Below, piece by piece: positions 35,695-50,156 of a DNA stretch of 64,000 bases. The position numbers were made by a program, and so were the translations under genes. Origin of the DNA: Aculops lycopersici. Taxonomy: Eukaryota; Arthropoda; Arachnida; Trombidiformes; Eriophyidae. The notes beneath the pieces are model-generated. The model ran no database searches and was not told where the DNA came from. It saw only the letters and a list, made by a program, of their open reading frames with translations. The stretch covers positions 6,182,700 through 6,246,699 of the forward strand of contig WNKI01000002.1 of NCBI GenBank assembly GCA_015350385.1, written 5' to 3'. Every line of letters begins with the position of its first letter. Within the stretch, counting starts at the first letter, position 1.

Positions 35695-38306
35695 CTAACC
35701 ATGTGGAAGATGATGATGGTGGTGGTGTTGGTGTTGTTGTTGCTGCTGTTGTTGGTGATGTTGATGTTGTTGCTGTTGCTGTTGTTGGAATTGCAACATA
35801 TGCGACGTGTGCTGGTTGACATCATGGTACAATTGCTGGCTTGCCGCCTTGGCATTGTTACGCCTAAACTTGGCTCTGGCATTCTGAAACCAGACCTAAT
35901 TATTTGAGGTTTAAGTTGAAAATTTAATCAAGATTTCATGTTGAAAAAGAAGAGGAAGATATCACATTATTAGAATCGATTGTTCACTCGTGCTGTACAG
36001 AAAAATATAAAGTTACCACCAAACAAATCCCTTCAAACAAATTCTCAATCATTATGAAAGGACTTAGGATCACTTACCTGGAGCACGCGCTTCGACAAGC
36101 CAGTTGTCTCGGCGAGAATCTTCAAATCTTTAGCATCCGGATTTTGATTTTTTGAAAACCATCTTTTCATCTCTTTCAATTGATTGTGCTTAAAAGAGGT
36201 TCTTAACCTCTTAGATCTACTTGGTGCATTTGACCCACTTGTGCTAGCCGTGTTGCCATTAACATTATTACTGTTGTTTGCAATACTGTTCTCTGCGCTA
36301 ACGGTCCCTCCAATCCCTTGCAACTCGCCCTGGTTGCTGCTAGCGACTATGCTATTCTCTAAACCATTTGGAGAACCATTACTCTTTGGTGGTATTGCTT
36401 GCAGTCTTGCCTGTTTCTGTCCATTTTGGATGGCGCATTGCTGTTGGGTGTGAAGTTGAGTCGCTGGAGACTCCGATTGGCTAATCTCACATTCGCTAGC
36501 CTTTTCAATCAATTGTTGAGAGGGCCTATCCTGTTTTATCGTAGCCCCACTAGCTCGCAAATGTTGTGTTGACTGTTGGCTTACATCGCTCAGTTTCGCG
36601 TGCAGGTTGGCTGGTTGACTCGGCAGATTCTGTAGTTGCAAGGTGTGTGATATCTGCGGCGGTTGGTGCGGTTTCAAGTTCAGCTGAGGCGATGGGGTTG
36701 AAAGTGTCTGCTGCTGCTGGTGCAGCAACAAGGGAGGCTTCTGCAAATGGTTGTTGTTGATGATGTTGATATTGTTGTGCGGCTGGTGAGCTTGATGGTG
36801 CTGTAGTTGATGCGAATGTTGGGCGCCCAGGTGATTCGTTTGATGGCTCAGAGATGGCGACTGCTGTTGCTGGCGCAGCGAATGGTGCTGGAGGTTTAGG
36901 TGGTTGTGGGCTGGTGGCATTTGGTGTATCGCTTGACTATTGACTGAATGCTGATCAAAGAGAACTGATGTTGGCGCCGCAGCGTAGTGATTGCCAGTGT
37001 TACCGTGATGAATGTAAGTCGGATTCGCCTGGGCTCCCATCGGCGGACCGCCGTAGCCAGGTACCACTGGCGGAAGTGTCGGTGTGTTATGGTGATTGGG
37101 ATAATGGTGATGTAGATGCTGTTGAGAGCCTGTGTGGTGGTGTGAAGATGATAGCGGATGAAAGTGGTGCTGTTGTTGTTGTGACTGGTGGTGGGCGCCA
37201 CTTCCGTAGGGACAAAACTCTAGGCTCAAGCTACCTGCACCTGAGCTGGCAGCACTAACAGAATCTGTATCCTCTGCCGAGGAGGCCGGCGGCGGGTAGC
37301 TGGTGGTTGTGGTGGCTGTTGCACTAGAAGAATACACCGAATCGGGGTCCATGAGGCCTGATTGCTCCGCCACTTGCTGGTGGCCATGAATATTGACAAC
37401 AAAGGGTGGTGTTGCGGTTGTAGGTGCATCATACTGCGAGTGTTGATGGTGGTGATGATGATGATGATTTTGATATGACTGGTGAGCTGCGTATGGCATC
37501 TGGTTGGTATAGGCGCTCGCCGCATGGTAAGGGTTGTGGTGATGTTGGTGGTGGTGTTGAGGTGTCATCGTCTGCTGATGTTGATTCTGCATGGTAACAT
37601 GAGACGAGTGATGATTAGGTGCTGGATGTTGTGGTGGCTGGTTGTGAGGGTGGTGATTTTGTTGCTGTTGTTGTTGTTGATGATGGGGGTGGTGGTGGTT
37701 GGTTTGGTTTGGTGACGGTAAGTGAGGGTGTTGGATGTGGTGAGGAGTTTGCTGAGAATGTTGGTGCTGGTGATGATGCAATTGTGCTTGGTGGGATGGA
37801 TGCTGGTACGAGCTTGCCGCCAGATTAGGTGCTGGTGGAGTCACAATGTGCGCTTGCTGATGTTGGAAATGTGTTGATTGGATTATTTGCTGTTTAGTTG
37901 ATTGCGATTGCTGAACTTGCGGCGAGCTCGGTGTCAATGGAGTATGGGGCGAGTTTGCTGTCACTTGAGATCTACTCGGCGAGGTGGTTGTCGTTGTAGT
38001 GGCCGGTGGCTGGGCCCTTGGCGAGTTGTTCTGATTCTGGGGCGAATGTTGTTGATGATTTGGCGGCACCTGGGAGCGCTGTTGCAGTTGGGTTCTTGCA
38101 ACTTGCTGCTGAACACCTGATGTTGGGGTAGATGTGCTAGTTGGTGGTTGTGTTGGTTGTGGTGGCGGCGGCGGTGGTGGTGGTAATGGTGGTGTCGCAG
38201 AATGAGAGTTGTCTTGCTTATTATTGACTGTAGATTGCAGGTAATATTGGCTGGCTGCGGTGACAGAATACATCTCGGCGGCAGCACCACTTGTCGTGCA
38301 ATACAT
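35695..38306 (-). CDS. ap: LHX2/9-apterous class homeodomain protein with huge His/Gln/Pro-rich region; join(38306..36078,35895..35695)
   Basis: The visible 809 residues hold one recognised domain, a homeodomain at about 698-756. It starts SKRLRTSFKHNQLKEMKRWF, continues NPDAKDLKILAETTGLSKRV, and after the intron gives VWFQNARAKFRRN. TSFKH and NPDAKDLK mark the LHX2/9/apterous class, which specifies dorsal limb and neuronal identity. The intron 35896-36077 (donor GTAAGT, acceptor TTAG, phase 0) cuts between VLQ and VWF, and the tail after it is Gln/His-rich, ending HLPHG. The preceding 700 residues are almost entirely Pro, His, Gln, Asn, Ser and Thr. Normal members carry two LIM zinc fingers; none is visible here. 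A stop lies 18 bases upstream of the ATG at 38306, and the preceding bases make a poor splice acceptor (ACTGAG), so this is either a real start or exon with LIM exons far upstream. An AATAAA on the minus strand (35676-35681) lies just after the stop. Domain and class are firm; the 5' end is open. Confidence 0.85.
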
Positions 38307-39136
38307 CCACTCAGTTTTATCTTATGACTTATGTTAGCTGGCCCACAGTTTCTAGTTCAATCAATAAATCATTCGTTCACTCTAATTTGTGTTTATCTCG
38401 CAATCAACAAGCATATAGCACACCTTACGGCACCTGATAGTCTAAGGTGGAGGATAATTTAAATGCTTGCTTGGTTTAACACTTCCAATTGTAATAGTTA
38501 AAACAATAACACAGAGAGGATATCTGTGAATATTTTGCACCATCTCTCCGTCTCCTCAGCTTGTTTTCTCGTTGATCGTTAGCTCTAAAGAGCAATCATT
38601 GGAGGCGCGCGCCAGTCTCCCTGTCTGTGTATCGCCGCCTATGAACTTTCGTGCACTTGAGTGTCGAAGTGACTGGTGGCCGGTTGGGCTCGATTGTATG
38701 TGCGCAACTGTGGAGTTTCGATTCGAAGGCGCATAAACGCATGCGCCTACCACCGGTAGCATCTAACTTAACCATCAACCCCGTCCACTTCTTCTTTTCC
38801 ATTCGAACTTCGAATAGTGGAAGCATCACAACTCCACTGGTCGGAGGGTGAACTCATCGTGCTATCATCTTAGTCGAGGTCGCTATAGGACGATCAGGAA
38901 ACCCCGCTCTATTCGGCCTATAACTCAAGTGAGCGGTTATGTGAAGCACACAAAACAAAGGACTCGCTAGCGCGCTTGTCGACGGTGGGCTGCTTGCTAC
39001 GCCTGCAAGCTTAAACTTCCACCTCTCACCAGTTGGCTTCGTAGAATCCATCGTCATCGCCCTCGACAACTTGGCGACGGAGGAGGCAAAGTTCGAGCAC
39101 TAAAACCCTCGCTCCTGCTGTCTAGAAAGCAGAAGC

Positions 39137-39137
<1 letters not shown>

Positions 39138-39179
<42 letters not shown>
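39138..39179 (+). repeat. (GCA)n microsatellite
   Basis: About fourteen GCA/CAG units. The minus-strand frame reads as a poly-Cys run, which is not a plausible protein; no gene is implied. Confidence 0.9.
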
Positions 39180-39183
<4 letters not shown>

Positions 39184-40189
39184 CAACAGCAATGACGGCA
39201 ATGTCCAAACGGAACTTCGAGTACCTCGAAAAGTTTCAACAGCCAACTAGTGTTAGTGTATTTGGTTTTACGAAACTTTTTCTCCGCCAACTCGCTCCCT
39301 CGTAGATACTCCTCTCTTGGCGTCTTTTTTGCCTCCCCCTCTCTTCCTAACTTATTAATAGCATCGCTGGACAATTGGCTAGTAGCCGGCAGGCACTCAC
39401 ATTGATGCAAAACAAAGTTTGTTGGTGTGTGAAATTGGACTTGAATTGTTGTTGTCGCTGGACATGCTTGATTATTTCAAACTGGCCAAGCCCTTCTCTT
39501 CTTTTTAGTTGTAGTGTTCGCGATCCTGCTCCCGTTGTCACCCTTGTTGTTTTTGCTGCACTCGATACGGTTGTTGGTGTAGTAGTAACAATGAAGGCCA
39601 GTTGTAAGACAACACCAAAAATAGAATCTAGAGCTCACCTGCGACGGCCACTTACCTCCCATTAACGCGCCAATTTAAATTTGCATCTAAACCGTCGCTG
39701 TGGTTTGGTCCCCTACCTCTTTTATCTCGCGCGACTCAGCGGGCAGGGCAAGCGTTCATCGCCCACTCACGCCGGCAGGTAAGGTAGCGGCAAACAGTCC
39801 GGTGACAATCGATTAATTAATTGCCGATATAATTTGTTTGACATGAGCAATCAGATGAGAGTGCCAACAAAACTTTCTCCTCCTGGACCAAAGTCGGCTC
39901 GGATCTTAGACCTCGTTGATCGAGAGACCGTCCAATTTTGCGCTCTGAATCGGATTCGGGTCCTTGAAGTTGAATCTAGATTTTATGCTACTTTGATGGA
40001 TGGGACCCGAAAGTTGAGAAGTAAAAATAGTGCAAATTCTAGGACTTGACTTTGAAATTTCCATCCAGGAAGTGGAAACGAAAAGAGTCCATTCGACTGG
40101 CAACTTTTGATTGGGCTAAACTCTTGGTGGCGACGACATTTATCACATGTCACTCACTTTCCTCGTTGACTTTACCTTGCAGTTATTTC

Positions 40190-40210
40190 TATCTCTCTCT
40201 CTCTCTCTCN

Positions 40211-40254
<44 letters not shown>

Positions 40255-40379
40255 NNNNNNNNNNNNNNNNNNNNNNNNNNNNNNNNNNNNNNNNNNNNNN
40301 NNNNNNNNNNNNNNNNNNNNNNNNNNNNNNNNNNNNNNNNNNNNNNNNNNNNNNNNNNNNNNNNNNNNNNCTCTCTCTG
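40190..40379 (+). repeat. CT microsatellite enclosing a 116-base N gap
   Basis: CT units run from about 40192 to 40254, with a single N at 40210, then unknown bases 40255-40370, then CT again to 40378. Open frames through it are artefacts. Confidence 0.95.
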
Positions 40380-43300
40380 GGCTAACAACTTTTTTGTTCT
40401 TACTATTCCTCTTGTCGAATCTCTCCCCGAAAATCATAGGTGAGTTTAGTCTTCTCTCGGAAGGCAACTTTTTTAAATCAAGGCCTAGAATCCAACGTCT
40501 GGGAGATGCAACTGCCTATGACAGGGCATTCAGTTTGTGAGCTGTTCTGTCAATTGATGGTGGCACCACTGCCGCTCTATTTATCCCTCGATTGATTGAC
40601 TCAAATCAATCAAAGTGATACCTAACACATTGCTAAGAACTTCTGGTTATGAAGCTGGCTCAAAATGAAAAAACTCAGCGCAGGCAAATGGAACGCTTTC
40701 GTCTATCTCGAGCCTGCCTCTCGAGGGAGCCTGCAAGCAGATGACGAAACGAACTTTGAGGAGCGGATGCTACTTACCTGCCTATCGGTTGGCCTAATGT
40801 TGATCTGCTGCGATATCAGAAATAGAGCCGAGCGGTCGGGTGAGTGAGCTGAAGTTGATTCGGTTGCTCACTTTGTGCTCGCTAGTCTCTAGTGCGTTTC
40901 GCTTTGTCTACCCTCGTTTCTATAGGGGTCGCTAACAAGCAAGCAAAAATTTCCTCCATTCCGAACATTCGCTGCACTAAATCCAGGTGAGCGGCGGCCA
41001 TGTCGATCCGGTGAGTGGCGTGCAAGCTGGATGAGCCACATATGCCTCTTGTTGTTTCTGTTGTTTAGCGAGCCAGGCAGCACACTCGTTCAATTTCGAC
41101 TACTTGATGCTGGTGGTATCAGTGGTTATGTTCCTGGTGATACTGGTTCATTGTGCATGTATCTAAATCATCGATGAGGCCATAAAAAGGCTACATTTTT
41201 ATTGTTTGTGGCTCGGCTCCGCGATGGACATGAGGACCACGACAAAGTCAACCGAGCAGCTAAAACCAAAACCAAAACTAGACCAACCCAATGTGGTGCC
41301 AGTCAGATCTAGATCAGTGGTGAAACTTGCTCACTAAGTTTACTGTCTACCAGCTGAGTAGCGCACCGGTATTTCGTGGATTTTACTCCTGTTCTGCTGG
41401 CCAACTTAGAGGGATCAGCATACTTGTGGAGGTAAGCAAATAGAACTATAGTAACGTGGGTAGCAGTAGCAGACATTGTAATGCTACAATGGATATGCAT
41501 GCCAGATAGTCGTCAAATGCTTGCTCATTAGTGGAAGTTTACACGCAGAGCAGTTGGTTAGGAGATAGGAGAGGCCCAAGCAAGCGATTGACTAAGCGAT
41601 CAGGATGCACTGGTGACAGTGGCAATCGATCGGCAGATGAGCATTCAAGTCCACTGATGTACTCACTCGGTCGCTTGCCCGCTTGCGATCGACTTCTTCG
41701 CTAGTCTATGGTGGTTGTCTTCTTATTCGTTTCTGGAACTAGAGCAGCCGCGACATTGGTACTGTTGTCGCACCATCACTGTCGCACTGGAATATCAAAT
41801 TCTGAGGAAATGTCAACTGCAGTGGATGTGATAAATGTGTACCTCACTATATCGCTTGGGCCGCTTGCGTTTTCGGTTGTAGTTCGCTATTTCTCCATGT
41901 GAGAAAGCGTCTGTCAAGCTATCGACTCTTCGACTGAATCCATGCCAACGCTGGTTCCGCAGATGTCATCGTCTTCGAAGTTGCCACTACCACCTTTCAG
42001 TGGGGCATCCGTTAGGCCTGTAGAGGGAACTCTAACTATGAATATCGAATTCGTACGCGTCAAGTCTTGATCTCATTGCCTAGTCCTTTCCGCAGCTGTG
42101 TGTTGGTTTGTCCCTTCAGAATCAGTCGCAAACTAGCAGCAAGTTTCAAGACAAGTGTAGTAAACTGGAGCTAGCTTCTTGAATAACCAATTCTCATTGC
42201 TGAGTGACTACATTTACGATGACGGCATGTGCCAAGTTTCGCAAGGAATGACACGATGATGGGCGCCTCAAATTGCTATTGATTTGTGCTTCACTATCTG
42301 ACGCCCTCGCTTAGTTTAACGGCGTCTTTTGTGGCTCCTTCAAAAGCCTTCAGTTCAGCCACTACGATGACTTCATTATCTCTGCACTTGATTTTTACAA
42401 TACGGGAAGCACAAATTAATAGCTCCCGACATATTTCTTGTTTTCTCTTTTGCTCTAACTCAATCGCCGCGATACCTTGGTGTGTTGTTTCTCACATTAC
42501 AATGCAACACAATTGAGTTGTTATCTAACTAGACTGGTCTAGTTCCGCCGTCTAGCTGTCAAGTGATACAATACCGCCCTTGTTTCAACTGTCGCCATTG
42601 TTTAATGAAGTCAAGTTGATGTTCATTTTATGTTTGCTTCTTTTGGATGCTGGGTTGTAATTAGATTTAGTCAGTTGGCTTACTTTAGTCTCCGCTCCAA
42701 GTGATATTCAAGGGTAATATTGATTCGAGTCCATTGGATACTTTGGACTTTTGATTTTAATTATTTGAATTTCCAATTGAAGTAAAGCGTCATTTCAACT
42801 TGAAGTTTGGATATACGAATCCCACGTTGTTCACTACTAAGAACTCTCGTAGAATTAACACAAGGCCCCAAAATGGACGATCCAAGATTCGCTGGTGCCC
42901 AAAAATTCGCTAACTAAAAATGTCCGCCGCTCCCTGTGTGAGGTCACCTCATTCCCAGCTAGTGGCACAACCAAGTCATGCAACTGGTGCAGCGCCTGTA
43001 ACTACATTTGCTTTTTCTCAATTCACGCCTCTAAAACCCGAAAAGTTCGCTCCATTGGCTCATGCGTTAATCTCAAAAATCATAAATCATTGCAAGGGCT
43101 TTTAAGATATAATATAAAGATAAACTATTGACTATCGTTTCTTTGATTCTTGGGCCACCCAACAGTTTTTACTACCTGACCCGCCTAATATTAGTCTAAA
43201 TTCTAAATACTTACATAACACACACGACGAACAAGAAATCTTTTGGCGACATCCTAGACCTCTTGTCTATCTGTTTGTAAATCTGATGCACGAAACTTGT

Positions 43301-46300
43301 GGTGCTGCAAAACTGAGTATTAGTATAACGAGAATGAAGAACACCATAATTATTGCCCACCCACTTTTGAAAAATATATGGGTGGCCTAGTGACATATTT
43401 TACGAGCAAAACCGCGGAGGCGAAAGCTCAAGAGCCGATGAATATTTCATCACCTATATTGTTGGAAATATCGATACTCACCTTGAGCTGTAGCAAAATC
43501 AATGCAAATCAAGCAAACGATCACCTTTGCTATGAGGATGCTAAGTTGCCACTTCTGAAGAGTTACGGAAAACAAGCAGTAAATTTAACTCGATTCGGAG
43601 AAGGATCACGCATCAAGGGAACAAAAATAGTGTTGTTCAAATATTTATTCAAGTTTCCGAGAAAGTTGGAACGAACATAGTCAAAGGAAATGCAATCTTA
43701 TATACTGAATCGAGTCGTGAGCAACCATTTGATTTTACCTGCCCACCTGAGCACCAAATCATTATAACATCTTTACTTCATTGACGAAACAAACTAGTCA
43801 ACTCGAATAGTATCAGACTGGCGATGCAAGTAAATGGAATCGGAAGTTCCTGGTGTTGAAAAGTATATCGCCTCACTCGAGAAAGCAACGCACGCTTCCA
43901 TGAGCATCAACTACCGCTTGCCTGAGTGACGCTGAGGAGCTGGTTGAGACAGCATGGTACTTGAGAGTTTCCGTTGACCATGAGAACCAATCGAGCGCGC
44001 AACGTTGATGACGAGGATGGTTGGAGAGTACTATTTGCTTTAGAGCATGAGCATCTCGAAGGGGGCGAGCCTGTTCGTCAACCCGACGACTTGGATCGAG
44101 TCGACTCTGTCAGCTCATTCATTTGATACCATCGTGCCCCATAGATACCATAACTAACGCTGCCTTTACTGCAATCTCTCCCATTTCTTGTGAGTCAATC
44201 AAACGTCAAAGTCAAGTAAGAACAAAAAACAAGCAGGCATTCTGTCAAAATTTGCCTCACATACACTTGCCTCATATCTTGAGCGCATTTTCATTGAGAG
44301 ATTGGAGAGCAACCTTAGTGGTGAGAAGATGGAGGAGATGATCGCGTCAACTGAGGAACTCTCATGCCACTAGCGAGGCCGTAGACTTGAACTTGGCTCA
44401 TTGCTATTGGAAGGAAGTCGTCTACTTGCAAGCGTAACAACTACTCTAAAGCACCGCAATAGCGTCATAGTGAAGTCTGCACGATCAAAAACATGGCATG
44501 TGAGGTTAAAATTCTCGATGTCCTCGCTGTCCGTTTTAAGTTTTCATACTTGAGAGACATGATCATAGTGCATTGGTGCGAGCAGGCAGTCAGCTCCAGT
44601 TCCTAGTGCTCATCTAACATAAGCAGCAAGAAAAGACAGCAATAGTTGGCGAAGTTTGAGTTTTTGGTGGAATATTTTCATAGCCTATCTACCATTACGT
44701 TGTCCTCAACCACGATCTATGCTATGACTCGCAAGCCTCTAGCTGTCTACCTACACGGTGGTACCTGTCAGCAGCCAGTATAGAGTGAGATGTAAAGCAC
44801 AAAACAATGATTCAAACAAAATATCTCTCGCCGTGGATCGTGGCCAACGGATGAAACTATTCACGAAAACTAGACTGAACAAGCCTATCCGACTTCCAAG
44901 CCTGAATATCTTGTGGAATAGCTCTGAGGCCGACAAACTTTAACATCATAACTTTTCGTTAAGAGGTACGGCCGAGCAAGAGAAGACTAACGTCATCATA
45001 AGCATCTTCTTAATCATCTTTATTCTTTAGACAGCGGACTACTTTGAAGGTAAAACAAACAAACGTATTCATAAAAACCTGTTGTCATCACCCGGCCCCG
45101 CCCAGGATAGCATCGCATTTGTATCACTTTAAAGCTGGTCGAGAGCTCAAAGCTCCAACTGACACTCGGTTCATTCATGAACTCTGAATTGTGTATTATA
45201 AGCACTAGTTTGCTGATAGGATACACTCACATGAATCAGTATGCGACGTGGAACCTCACGCTGGCGCCAGGAAAACTTGACGTGCCCTAACCTTTGAAGA
45301 TGACGACGGCGGTGCTAGCGGCAGACGCAGCTGAAACAGTACAAACAATGAAGGCGTGGAGAATAAGAATAACCGAGTTGGTCTGTAAGGAGTAGCGTTG
45401 ATAGTGGTGGATGAAAAATGAAGGATGCAACCCTTGAAACGGAACCGCTAGTTACATAGATCTCGTCGGCGCCCGAGGCTTCGAGTCTCTGATGTGCGCC
45501 TACAACGGTTGGAAAAAATTGCACAATCTCATCTAATTCACTGCAATAAAAAGCCAGGGAAACAAACCCTCGCTACAAACTGAGCAAGAGGAACCAAGTT
45601 GTTGAATGCCGATTACCTGTGAGACTTCCGAGACCGATTTATTGCTCGAGGGGTTGTGTTGCTAGTTTTCGGTGCCAACTTACCGCATTCCCCTCACAGG
45701 CAGTTAAACTTTCTTCTGCTCGCTATTTGTGGCTAGAAAATTGCGAGAGAGGATAGAGTTGAATTTTCATTTCAATCACGCAACCACCACTGGTGGCCTA
45801 AAAGCTCACTTTAGGTGGCGATGATATTTGCCAGTCAACCACTGACTAGCGAGAACGCATAACATACAAACTCGCAAAGGAAGAGGAAAACGGATCGAAG
45901 AGACATGCAGAAGAGCCATACAAATGATCTATGACTTCCTCCTTGTGGAAGCTCTCTCATGCATTCCTAACATCCAGAAATCGGACTGTCATTTCGTATG
46001 TCGGTGTCGCTCATTGGGGGTTATGAGTTGACGGCGATGAATATCAACAACGCAAAGCAATTGCAAACAATCGAAAAGTGACGAAAGCGGTAAGTGGAGA
46101 GGTATGCTGCATGCGGCAGACCGCAAGAGAAGACTAAATCTGTTAGTCTCACAAATCTTTGCGTCTGAGAGACTGGTCTGCAGTTGGCGCAGCGAGGAGG
46201 CGGAGACGGCAAAATAATAAATTAACGCGCTAATTGGATATCTGCTCACCATATTCCACGACGAGGATCCCACACAACAAGGCCGCCAAGTTCGAGTAGT

Positions 46301-48197
46301 ATTGCTTGCATGGAGTCAATTGTTCTCCTAGAGTTGAGCAGGTAAGCTGTTGGCAAAAGAGAAGACAGTCTAATAGACTCCAGGATACAGGCGGACGCAT
46401 ATTTGAAGGCCACCTGCGCGGAAACTCCGTTGTTAGCCCTACAAATGCGAACCCCGAGAAAAAGGTTAGCCCGTCTACACATCATAGCAAGCGTATGAAC
46501 TAAGGCCAGTTTATCTGTAAGTCAATGATTATTCAACTTTAGCTGAACTCCAATCCCACGCTTGCAACCACAGTTTCGCTAGCATCCTATAAACGACAGC
46601 GACGAGGATGTCGGTCAACGAGCTGTCGAGATCAGTCAGTCAGTCAAGACCGACTTTCCAGGGCTATATAGATGCGTGGTCGGCGCTACGGGAGTCCAGC
46701 GAGATCTGCGGCCTTGATGCAACTAAAACTTGACAGGAGCAAATAGAAATCTAGTCACGTCACCAGTCGAAACCTAATACAGTCGCTGGCACATATCAAG
46801 TAGTAGTGGCAGAAGTAGCATTGGCGTTTGAGCGGAAAGATGAGAAACTGAATAGAGTCAGCGGGCACTTGATTCCAACGCTCTATTATCTCAATGCGGA
46901 AGTATCAGTTTACCGATGTGAGCTGATTCAAGATTGGAACCAAAAGCTCACACGGTTTAACTCGATATTAATGAACCATAAGTTAGCGAGATTCAAAGCC
47001 AAATGGTGAAGTAGGTTGCGATGTGATATTGCTGCTGCTGCTGTTAATATCACTACTACGACCATCATCATCACTAATGCTACTTTAAAATGTGTGAAAT
47101 TCATTCATGCCCAAGAAAGTTTAAGGGATGACTGCTATTGGATGTGATGGTAACTTATGGTAAAAGCAAAGAATATTGGATTGTGCGCCGCTCGAGTTGC
47201 ATAACTGCGAGCGCTCGACATCGTTGGGCTTGCTCAAAAAGAGGCACGAAAGAAATGAAGTGGCAGGCTCGTGGGGTAGTTTAATACACTCGAGTGATTA
47301 TGATTATTGTCACTCAGGCAAAATCGATTATTTGTTTTGTCACCCCAGAAAAGATCCTCTTGTTTGCTTCGTGCTCTCAAGTTAAGTTTCCACTTTTGCT
47401 AACAAAAACTAGCCAACTTCAAGTATAAAAACTATCGCGCTTTAGCGATAGTGGCAGTGAGCCAACTGAGACCAATCAAACAATTGAGTGCTTCGAGTCG
47501 AGTGTGTTCGGTTGGCCCAAAAAACATTTATTCGGCGTGCCGCTCGTGGTTACAAGACAAATTGTGCATCCATATTTTCCACAATGACGACTACAACGTC
47601 GATGCGGACGACGACGACGACGACGCAACTCTTGGCTTCGGCAATCATGGGACTTTTCAATGCAAGACAAGCAAACTCGTGGTGACAGGAGTGGAGCGAC
47701 AATATGGACGTCGCTTGAGAGACCGAACGAGCAACTTGGCCATTGCGACGACTACGACTACGACAACAGCAACAACCACCACCACTGCCACTGCAACTGC
47801 AACTGCAACTTCAACTACTACGCTTGTCGTCGAGTGCCATTCTCGAATCAAGTCTCGTCATAACTGGCGCTCATCATAACGCAACCGAAACTACTAAACG
47901 ACTGGTGGGTGCCTAGCATGAGACGAGTTGTGCTCTGCAGTTGTGGTTGCTGCTGTTTTATTGTCTAGAGAGGACTGGACCGAATTCAAACCCAAACCAA
48001 AACTAACCAACTAGTTGGCGACGAGTTGTCGAGTTGTGTAGTTTTAAACGTGGGAAACAAAAGACATTGGCGATATATGTCATTGTTGTTGTTATTGCTG
48101 TCGTTCAAGTTGTTTGAGTTGTTGCAATGAGAGAGGAACAACTCGACTACTGTACTTGAACTAAGAAGACAACTACAACCTTTTCAAGAGGCGCGCG

Positions 48198-48202
<5 letters not shown>

Positions 48203-48247
<45 letters not shown>
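48203..48247 (+). repeat. (CT)n microsatellite
   Basis: More than twenty CT units in the spacer. It is the longest uninterrupted CT tract not associated with an assembly gap. Confidence 0.9.
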
Positions 48248-48250
<3 letters not shown>

Positions 48251-50121
48251 TCTCCTGGTGCCAACCTCCCCCTCGAGCGCCATCTTGGTCTTTAGCAGTA
48301 ATGGTGGTGATGTTCGCGAGTATCAGTCAGCCAAAAGGATGGTATAGAGTTTCATAGGTTAGTTTCAAGAACTAGCCGCTGAGTATGTCGCGAACTCTGG
48401 ATGTCAGCACAAACTTCTTCTCGCCGTGGAAGTTTTTAGTCGTGGTTTTGGTGATGGTTCACATTGTTTTGTGAGGCCTGATCTTTGAACATCAACTAAA
48501 AGTGTTGCTTCATTTGCCTGAGCTCTTAGCTTGGGTTATATCATTTCGATCCTATTGGCAGACTAACCGACCAACTGAATGACCGAATGATGGGGCAGGA
48601 AGTAGTTGTGAGGGCAACAACCACCAGTTGAGGGGTTGGAATGATGCAAGAGGCCCCAAGTGTTTCCTGTTGTGTGGCAAGTAATTGGCCGAACGAACGT
48701 GATGAACTCGCCCTCTACTCTTCGCCAATGACGCGCCGATGACAAAACGTTTGTGCCATTGATATATGATGGCAGTCGATCTGATTGGAGTGGATGGAAA
48801 TCAACTACAGATACAATCTTATCTCATTTCCTGAATCTGGCACGCGCTGCGCGCGATAGGTAAGGGAGATTAGCTCGCTAGTACTGCTACCACCACGAGC
48901 AACCTGTTGTTGGCAGACAGAGAGGCCGGGGGCGTGAAAGAGTTTGTGTGCCTCAGTGCATCGGCGAGCGCTCGATAGACTTGACCGCTTGACTGAACCA
49001 ACGACCAAAGCTCAGCTCCTCCTCCTCCTCTTTTCACTAAATGCTTGTGAGAAAGCTGAGTACGAAGAGGCCACTTGGCCGTGATTAATTAGATTTGCGT
49101 CGATTGCGTTGTGCTTCGCGGTTTTGTTCCTGTTCTCGCTGTCGCTCTTTTTAGCCACAACGGAGGAGGCCAAACGACGGACGTAACTTCTAGTTAACTT
49201 GACCAAACTTCTCCAAGAAGCAAAGCAGCAGCTCACTCGGTTGCTCATGTCGGAATCAATGTATCATTTTTATTATTATTCCGTCGGCAACCAAGCGACG
49301 AGTGGCTTGGTTGCTCTCTGCGCGTTGCGGCTGGCCATTGCTCGCGATCATTCGAGTTGACAAGCTACGAGGGAGAGAGAGAGAGAGAGAGAGTTTGTGA
49401 GTTTACGTTCATTCATTGGCTACCAGCCTCGTCGCTGTGCACTTGTAGTTGTGGTTGTTGTTGCCGATGTTCACTTGGCTACTTAGAGTGGGAGCAGCAA
49501 AAGACAACCAACTAGCCGGCCGCTTGAGGGCTTACAGACACTTGAATGGCCACAAGCCTAGGTTGTGATTGTGGCCGGAGTTTCGGCTGCAGTGACTAAA
49601 CTAACAACAATCCTCCTCTCTTTGGTTCGTGAACATGAGCGCGAGTTTAGTTCAGTCATGAAATTGTGACGAATATCTCTCATCTTTTGTGGCTTGATAT
49701 GATAGTGGATACTTTGTGCGCTATCATATCTAAAACATATTCTCTCGCTCTCTCTCTCTCTCTCTCTTAAACAAACTAAAGAGACATTTGAGCGGCGACA
49801 ACGACGCAACTAGTCCATCTCTGTCGCTCGCTTGAACACAGAGAGGACAATATGAGTCGTTTAGTTGAATCCCTGGATCTTTGGAGACAGAGAGATGGAT
49901 AAACTGGCAGAGTAGAAGCGTTCGTTCTCACACATCTCAAGTTGTGTCCTCTGCGGTTGCCACTTGGTCAAGTCGCCAGCCTTCGGCGTTGTTGCATTCA
50001 TCATTGTGGCCGCAGTTATTTTCCAGCATTACGACGAGACGAGGGAGTCGCTGGCTTTCGCGTGGGCTGCAAAGCAAGCGAGTGACTTTATGACACCACG
50101 ACGGCGAAACAGCGGAACAAA

Positions 50122-50156
<35 letters not shown>

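Noticed and set aside
36896..38290. Alternative frames on both strands within the homeobox exon
   Set aside because: Shadows of the CAC/CAG-rich coding sequence; the homeodomain fixes the true frame.
39054..39410. Minus-strand frame with an 18-residue poly-Cys run
   Set aside because: Produced by the GCA microsatellite; no protein family has such a segment.
40046..40540. Open frames on both strands across the second N gap
   Set aside because: Same artefact: unknown residues plus CT-repeat translation.
43378..43680. 100-codon plus-strand frame of ordinary composition
   Set aside because: No recognisable family, no signal peptide or conserved motif, isolated in spacer; insufficient support.
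47451..47879. 142-codon frame with Asp and Thr runs
   Set aside because: Driven by GAC, ACT and CAACTG repeats; equally long frames exist on the opposite strand and no motif is present.
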